From Flavobacteriia bacterium (lineage in GTDB: Bacteria > Bacteroidota > Bacteroidia > Flavobacteriales > Schleiferiaceae), in NCBI GenBank assembly GCA_949516455.1, contig CATILC010000053.1:1-11734 (forward strand): a DNA stretch of 11,734 bases. The letters are read 5' to 3'. This document shows positions 7,527-11,734 of this stretch, piece by piece; the first letter of the stretch is position 1, and each line of letters opens with the position of its first letter. The position numbers and the translations under genes are program-made. Below the pieces are notes generated by a model that did not search any database, was not told the DNA's origin, and saw only the letters and a list, made by a program, of their open reading frames with translations.

Positions 7527-8536
7527 AGCTTTCTCCGATTCAAATATTGCTGGTACTTAAGGGCCAATCGTTGATGCCTGCCCGATTGATCCGCCCTCGA
7601 AAATTCGTGGTAGCCCGGACGATCGACACTGGCCACCATGAAAAAGTAGTTGTGGCGCTCGGCATTCAGTACCGCCTCCACTGCCTGGAGCGGAGGAATG
7701 GCAATGGGTCCGGGGGGCAGACCATCTTTCAAATAAGTATTCCAAGGGGAAGGGAAACGTACATGTGCATAAAGCACACGCCGGATCACACTGTCGGGAA
7801 AGCTCTTTTTGAATCCGTAAACGGCTGTGGGATCGGACTGCAATTTCCAGCCGGCCTTCAAGCGATTCAGATAAAGCCCAGCGACACGGGACATTTCATC
7901 TGTGCGATTGGTCTCGGCCTGAACGATGCTCGCGAGTGTGATGACCTCTACTCTGCTCAAACCGATCCGCTGCCTGATCGAATCTCTGCTGCGCCAAAAA
8001 CGCTCACTTTCCACCTTCATTCGATCGAGGAATTGTTCGGGGCTCATGGTCCAGTACACTTCGTAGGTATTGGGCAATATGACCGAAGAGCGCACATGTG
8101 GCTCGAGACCGAGTTGAAGACCGGCTTTTTCGGAGTGCAGATAATCCGAGAACGCAGCCGAATCTTCCATCAACTGGGCTGCGAGCTTTCTGCTCAACAC
8201 ATCCAAACTGCTGCAGCTTGTGATGGTCAGTTGAATGGGATGCTGGGCTCCCGATCGAAAGCGATTGAACAGATTCCGGATCGGATCTCCTGCTTCTATT
8301 CGATAAATGCCTGGCGAAAAAGTTGAAATCCCCTTGAGCCGGCACAACCAGACCAGCGCATCGCCACGCTCAACAAATCCCGAATCGACCAATTGTTCTG
8401 CTACAGCTGCGCACTGACCACTCTCTGGATCGATGATGAGCCGTCCGGAACGCAGGGCGCCTTGTCCGAAAAGGGTGTACAGCGCATAACTGCCGATCAG
8501 ACCTGCTGCAGATATGAAGACCAATAGCTTTTTCAT
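7523..8536 (-). CDS. mltG: Endolytic peptidoglycan transglycosylase MltG
   Basis: A 337-residue YceG/MltG-family protein, an inner-membrane lytic transglycosylase that cuts nascent glycan strands and is thought to set their length. An N-terminal membrane anchor covers about residues 3-22, a LysM-like subdomain about 35-95 and the catalytic domain about 100-330. The signature LASIVQAET (201-209) carries the predicted catalytic Glu208, equivalent to E218 of the E. coli enzyme. NRLKAGWKLQSDPTAVYG (224-241), SPWNTY, GLPPGPIAIP and a C-terminal HEFS segment are family hallmarks. The reading frame stays open 69 nt further upstream, but I place the start at ATG 8536-8534: it begins the Lys-Lys-hydrophobic anchor and overlaps the cytochrome stop as ATGA. 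The gene ends in a GTGA overlap with the methyltransferase. Length is close to the usual 340-350. Confidence 0.96.
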   Translation of the reverse strand: MKKLLVFISAAGLIGSYALYTLFGQGALRSGRLIIDPESGQCAAVAEQLVDSGFVERGDALVWLCRLKGISTFSPGIYRIEAGDPIRNLFNRFRSGAQHPIQLTITSCSSLDVLSRKLAAQLMEDSAAFSDYLHSEKAGLQLGLEPHVRSSVILPNTYEVYWTMSPEQFLDRMKVESERFWRSRDSIRQRIGLSRVEVITLASIVQAETNRTDEMSRVAGLYLNRLKAGWKLQSDPTAVYGFKKSFPDSVIRRVLYAHVRFPSPWNTYLKDGLPPGPIAIPPLQAVEAVLNAERHNYFFMVASVDRPGYHEFSRADQSGRHQRLALKYQQYLNRRKL

Positions 8537-10476
8537 CCGCTGCTTTTTAAATGATCCAAAAGGATCAGAACTTTCGGGTGATCCGCATGATACCGCTCCA
8601 GCCACTCTTTGTCCGATCTCCAGCCATCGGGATGTTCCACACGCTGGCGAAGGACCAGACGATTGATGCGCGCCAGCACATGGTCTGGAGCGAAGTGCAA
8701 ACAGCGGGAAAACAGTTCCTCAGCCTCCTGAAATCGCCCTTGAAGCAGGCGAACGTAGCCCAGACCATTCAGACACTCTTCTTGCTGTGGGTCTTCGCCA
8801 AGGGCAAAGGAATATTCATCCGCCGCTTCGCTCCATCGCCCCTCGGCCACCAGAAAGCCCGCATAGGCCGATCTGAATTCCAGAACGAAAGGCGCCCGAC
8901 GAATGGCTTCCTTGAAATAGGCATCGCAGCGGGATCCGTCTCCTCCTTCCTCTTTCCAGGCCATGGCCAAACGGAAGGCCGTCCACGCACCAGCATTGTC
9001 CAAAGAGGAGTTGGTAAGGAAAGAATCCAGCGGAAGCCCCCGACTTATTCCGACGATCCCCTCCAGATCAGCCCGTAGATATTTCAAATGGATGCGCTCG
9101 GGCAGAAGACCATGGGATCCTCTGAGTAAGGCTTCGGCAGAGTCGAGCAATACCAGTTCCTGATCGAAGCGTTCGTATTGCTGCAAATACGCTCGGATCC
9201 GGCTCTGCCGTGAAGGCTTTGGATTGTTGACCGCATATAGTCCGTTCCTCACCGTACTGGGGCTTTCGGGTGTCGTTTTGGGAATGCGAATGTAGTGGTC
9301 GTGCACGCGGACATGAGGAATATCTGCGCTTCCCTTGAGCGGCATGTGGCACCTGCTGCAGTCGTCGCCCTTTTCTTTGCGAAGACTCAGCTGCTCTGTG
9401 CACCCCTCTTTTTCTGATGATCCGTGACAGGATGTACACTTTGAGTTGAACACTGAGTTGTCTGTTTTGGCCACGGCCACATGCGGGTTGTGGCAGCTGG
9501 TGCAGACAAATTGACCATCAGAACTCAGAAAGCAGGCACTCATCCGGAAGCGCTGAACATGTCCGGCCATGATGAATTCCTCCTTGTCGCCATCTGTACG
9601 AGGCATGTAGACATCCATCACAGAAGCCAGCTTCATTCCCGGCTTGAAATCCAAAAAAGACTTACCCTCCCGCAGCACCGAATTGCCCTGAAGGTGGCAA
9701 CGCTGACAGATCTCCATCCGAAGTTCTGCAGTCAGCCTTTTGGGATTGACAATGCTCGGGTCGGCTTGGCTTGAAGTATCGGTGATCGACCCGCTCATGA
9801 TCTTGCGCACATGGGCCGCGCCGGGTCCATGGCATCGCTCGCAATCGATTCCTTCCGGCAGGCTGTTGAACTTATTTGTGGAGCCTTTTACAAATTCTGT
9901 GGGCATGGCGTTGTGGCAGCTCATGCACTCCAGGCCGATCGGGCGGTCGAAGCGCTCATTGAATCCATTTTCAAAACCAGGTGGCAGATCGGCCACCTCA
10001 TTTTGGGTGTAATAGGTAAAGGGCATTTGATGGATATAGCCATTCCTGTCCATCAGATGGGAATTGGTGTGCTGACCCGACCCAATGATGTAGTCCACCT
10101 TTTGCGATAAACGATGCAGTGTATCTGTTCCGACCGACCGCGACTCCTTCAAAAAGAGGCCGCCGGAACCCACACACATCCGGTAGGTCCATTGGCCAAT
10201 GGAATCAAATAGATCCATTTGACCGTTGGGCATTGCACTCATTTGGGCTGTGGCCTGGCCGAACGAACGGCCCATCCCGGTTTCGCGATAGCTCTGGTAA
10301 ATGTCATAGTGGCAATTCTTGCATGTCTCGATCCCCACATACCTGACAGAATCCGCATGGTTCCACCAGTCGGGTTCATCGGGAATGGAAGCCGTCTTTT
10401 GCCCCTCCTGCTGGCACTGCGCAAGGAAAAAGATCGCGATCAGCAGTGCCGTCCAAATGGGGAGTGCCTTGTTCAA
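8533..10476 (-). CDS. Seven-haem c-type cytochrome with C-terminal TPRs, probable lipoprotein
   Basis: A 647-residue exported redox protein. A hydrophobic signal segment (about 5-19) is followed by Cys21 in LAQC; this could be a lipobox, although Gln at -1 is atypical. Seven CXXCH haem-attachment motifs lie at residues 52-56, 184-188, 212-216, 257-261, 325-329, 347-351 and 373-377. The first part (YVGIETCKNCHYDIY) resembles cytochrome c554-type proteins, and motifs 5-6 form a doubled CXXCH pair. The last motif continues as CHMP, common in multihaem enzymes, and several His residues (388, 392, 394) could be distal ligands. About 500-606 form tetratricopeptide-like helices. The protein should sit in the periplasm or be anchored to a membrane and carry electrons; whether it has its own substrate is unknown. 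The only available start is TTG at 10476-10474, overlapping the acetyltransferase stop as TTGA; no ATG or GTG lies between it and the upstream in-frame stop at 10522-10524. Confidence 0.93.
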   Translation of the reverse strand: MNKALPIWTALLIAIFFLAQCQQEGQKTASIPDEPDWWNHADSVRYVGIETCKNCHYDIYQSYRETGMGRSFGQATAQMSAMPNGQMDLFDSIGQWTYRMCVGSGGLFLKESRSVGTDTLHRLSQKVDYIIGSGQHTNSHLMDRNGYIHQMPFTYYTQNEVADLPPGFENGFNERFDRPIGLECMSCHNAMPTEFVKGSTNKFNSLPEGIDCERCHGPGAAHVRKIMSGSITDTSSQADPSIVNPKRLTAELRMEICQRCHLQGNSVLREGKSFLDFKPGMKLASVMDVYMPRTDGDKEEFIMAGHVQRFRMSACFLSSDGQFVCTSCHNPHVAVAKTDNSVFNSKCTSCHGSSEKEGCTEQLSLRKEKGDDCSRCHMPLKGSADIPHVRVHDHYIRIPKTTPESPSTVRNGLYAVNNPKPSRQSRIRAYLQQYERFDQELVLLDSAEALLRGSHGLLPERIHLKYLRADLEGIVGISRGLPLDSFLTNSSLDNAGAWTAFRLAMAWKEEGGDGSRCDAYFKEAIRRAPFVLEFRSAYAGFLVAEGRWSEAADEYSFALGEDPQQEECLNGLGYVRLLQGRFQEAEELFSRCLHFAPDHVLARINRLVLRQRVEHPDGWRSDKEWLERYHADHPKVLILLDHLKSSG

Positions 10477-10997
10477 GAGGAATGAAATTTCTGATACACG
10501 AACACATCCTGATGTCCATCCTCAGTGAACACCCACTGCTTGAGTTCTCCTGAAGCTCGAAAGCCCGCCCCCTCAAAAAGTTGAATGCTCGCTTGGTTCG
10601 ACCTGGAAATAAAAGCATACAACTGATGCAGGCGGTGTTCTTCAAATGCCCGCTCTTGCAGCAGTTCGAGGGCGCTTTGTGCATACCCTTTTCTGCGGTC
10701 CTTTTTTTCAGCAATCAGAATGCCGACGGCTGCACGCAGATGAGCGGCGTCCACATCGTAGAGATCGATGTGCCCAATGGCGCGTTGTGAGTGGGCTTCT
10801 TCGATGATGTACCTGAACTGCCCAGCCGAAAAAAGATCGTCTTCAGCTCGTTCAATATATCGTTTCATCATCTGGCTTGAATAGGTGCGGTGTGGATCGG
10901 CAGATGCCATGTGTTCCGGATCATTCTCCCAATGCAACAGCAGGTCAAGATCCTTTTTCTGGACTGTACGCAACGAAATGAGGTCTTCTTTGCTCAT
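10473..10997 (-). CDS. GNAT-family N-acetyltransferase
   Basis: A 174-residue single-domain acetyltransferase of the RimJ/RimL/SpeG-like branch, transferring acetyl from acetyl-CoA to an amine. The core strand and pyrophosphate-binding loop read VGILIAEKKDRRKGYAQSAL (91-110), with RRKGYA as the Q/R-x-x-G-x-A loop. The later NQASIQLFEGAGF (134-146) is the typical motif-B helix and strand. The substrate is not readable: a small polyamine, an amino sugar or a protein N-terminus are all possible. ATG at 10997-10995 overlaps the dapF stop as ATGA, and its own stop overlaps the cytochrome start as TTGA. From memory, a GNAT gene between dapF and mltG recurs in Bacteroidota, which would hint at a cell-envelope role, but this is inference. 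Confidence 0.92.
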   Translation of the reverse strand: MSKEDLISLRTVQKKDLDLLLHWENDPEHMASADPHRTYSSQMMKRYIERAEDDLFSAGQFRYIIEEAHSQRAIGHIDLYDVDAAHLRAAVGILIAEKKDRRKGYAQSALELLQERAFEEHRLHQLYAFISRSNQASIQLFEGAGFRASGELKQWVFTEDGHQDVFVYQKFHSS

Positions 10998-11734
10998 CCC
11001 CTTTCCAGTCGCCCAGAGAAAACCTGTGCCGTTGGTCCGCTCAGAGTGATCGAATCAAAACCCTTGTCTGTTTTCTGAAAATCAACTGTCAGCGTTCCGC
11101 CGGGCGCATTCAATGTCACCGGACCTTTCTTCCATCCATTCTGAAGCGCAAGGACCAAGGCGACCGCCACCGTTCCCGTGCCGCAACTCAGAGTCTCCTC
11201 TTCTACTCCGCGCTCGAAAGTGCGCATGAAGTACTGCCCGTTTCGCTCTTCAAGGAAATTGACGTTCGTTCCCTTTGGCTTGAAGCGCTCGTGGCTGCGC
11301 CACTTCCTACCCTGCCCGTTCACGTTGAAGTCTTCCAACGAATCGACAGAAAGAACCAGATGCGGGGAACCCGTGTCCAAAAAATAGCCGCCGCACATGA
11401 CTTCTGGAAAGGGGGTTTCGCTCATCCCGAGAACCACAGCTCCATTCGGCGCATCCTGAGCAATGTGGGCGCCATCCGGAGCGTCCAATAACAATTGCGC
11501 ACTGGCCCATCCATTCTCGAAGGCATATTTAGCTGCACAACGACCGCCATTTCCACACATACTTCCAGGAAATCCGTCAGAGTTGAAATACTGCATCTCC
11601 ACCCTTCCCTGGTCTAGGGGTTGCAGGACGATCAGTCCGTCTGCACCAATGCCCGTTCTTCTGTTGCACCATTTTTCCACTTCCTCTTTCTTGGGGGGTC
11701 CATCTTCAAAGACCGCCCGCTCAAAAAGCAGAAA
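10994..11734 (-). CDS. dapF: Diaminopimelate epimerase (5' partial)
   Basis: The visible 246 residues are the bulk of DapF, which interconverts LL- and meso-diaminopimelate in the cytoplasm for lysine and peptidoglycan synthesis, using two cysteines and no cofactor. The first catalytic Cys is in SMCGNGGRCAAKYA (codon 11555-11557) and the second in TLSCGTGTVAVAL (codon 11183-11185). NRRTGIGADGL, GTNVNF and RTFERGVEEETL are further family motifs. The frame runs open to the window edge with plausible DapF sequence (FLLFERAVFEDG) upstream of the first in-frame GTG at 11680, so that GTG is internal and about 15-20 N-terminal residues, including the usual GNDF motif, lie outside the window. It is the first visible gene of the minus-strand operon, so the promoter must be outside the window. 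Confidence 0.97.
   Translation of the reverse strand, partial: FLLFERAVFEDGPPKKEEVEKWCNRRTGIGADGLIVLQPLDQGRVEMQYFNSDGFPGSMCGNGGRCAAKYAFENGWASAQLLLDAPDGAHIAQDAPNGAVVLGMSETPFPEVMCGGYFLDTGSPHLVLSVDSLEDFNVNGQGRKWRSHERFKPKGTNVNFLEERNGQYFMRTFERGVEEETLSCGTGTVAVALVLALQNGWKKGPVTLNAPGGTLTVDFQKTDKGFDSITLSGPTAQVFSGRLERG

Larger units (their letters stand above)
6825..11734 (-). other. Five-gene operon dapF-GNAT-cytochrome-mltG-methyltransferase
   Basis: All five genes run on the minus strand without any intergenic space. The four junctions are 4-nt overlaps: ATGA (10997-10994), TTGA (10476-10473), ATGA (8536-8533) and GTGA (7526-7523). This leaves no room for internal intergenic promoters or terminators and predicts a single transcript with translational coupling, reading through from dapF or earlier. 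Two members (dapF, mltG) belong to peptidoglycan metabolism. Confidence 0.8.

Noticed and set aside
7547..8326. 259-codon plus-strand open frame across mltG
   Set aside because: It lies antisense to a clear MltG with all catalytic motifs and has no family features.
8537..8605. Upstream extension of mltG by 23 codons
   Set aside because: The extra residues precede the membrane anchor without purpose and overlap the cytochrome gene by 73 nt; the ATG at 8536 fits the anchor and the ATGA junction pattern.
8551..9078. 175-codon plus-strand open frame across the cytochrome C-terminus
   Set aside because: It is antisense to the TPR region of an intact gene and shows no coherent protein features.
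11678..11680. GTG as the start of dapF
   Set aside because: Upstream codons continue in frame with DapF-like sequence to the window edge, so the gene is truncated by the window rather than starting here.
1..11734. CRISPR arrays, insertion sequences, tRNA or rRNA genes
   Set aside because: No regularly spaced repeats, transposase-like frames, terminal inverted repeats or recognisable structural RNA sequences were seen on either strand.

Overview
The window reads as a chromosomal segment of a Bacteroidota bacterium. Three things point there. The first gene ends in a type A C-terminal sorting domain of the type IX secretion system (T9SS), which is confined to that phylum and close relatives. 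One gene is preceded by a phylum-type promoter (TTTG, 20 bp, TATATTTG). Shine-Dalgarno sequences are generally absent. The DapF and MltG genes imply a Gram-negative cell with meso-diaminopimelate peptidoglycan. I cannot place it more finely.

Left part, plus strand (1-4059): the 3' 1006 codons of a large secreted modular protein with three repeats of an Ig-like (CARDB-type) domain followed by a jelly-roll (MAM/lectin-like) domain, then the sorting domain. Next comes a 250-bp gap with a hairpin and a clear promoter. It leads into a visibly AT-rich two-gene unit: an unrecognised two-helix membrane protein and a 68-residue Cro/C1-type regulator, closed by an intrinsic terminator.

Middle, plus strand (4060-6826): a short spacer carrying a perfect 6-bp inverted repeat, then a complete clpB disaggregase gene with its own terminator, whose T-run overlaps the 3' end of the convergent operon.

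Right part, minus strand (11734 down to 6825): a tightly packed operon in the order dapF (5' end outside the window), a GNAT acetyltransferase, a seven-haem c-type cytochrome with TPRs, mltG, and a SAM-dependent methyltransferase. Each of the four junctions is a 4-nt start/stop overlap (ATGA, TTGA, ATGA, GTGA), so the five genes are almost certainly co-transcribed and probably translationally coupled. DapF and MltG both act in peptidoglycan metabolism. The multihaem cytochrome between them is the odd member.

Most of the window is ordinary housekeeping and surface-protein content. I did not find a convincing new defence, mobile or RNA system. The best leads are the AT-rich membrane-protein/regulator pair and the cytochrome embedded in the cell-wall operon.
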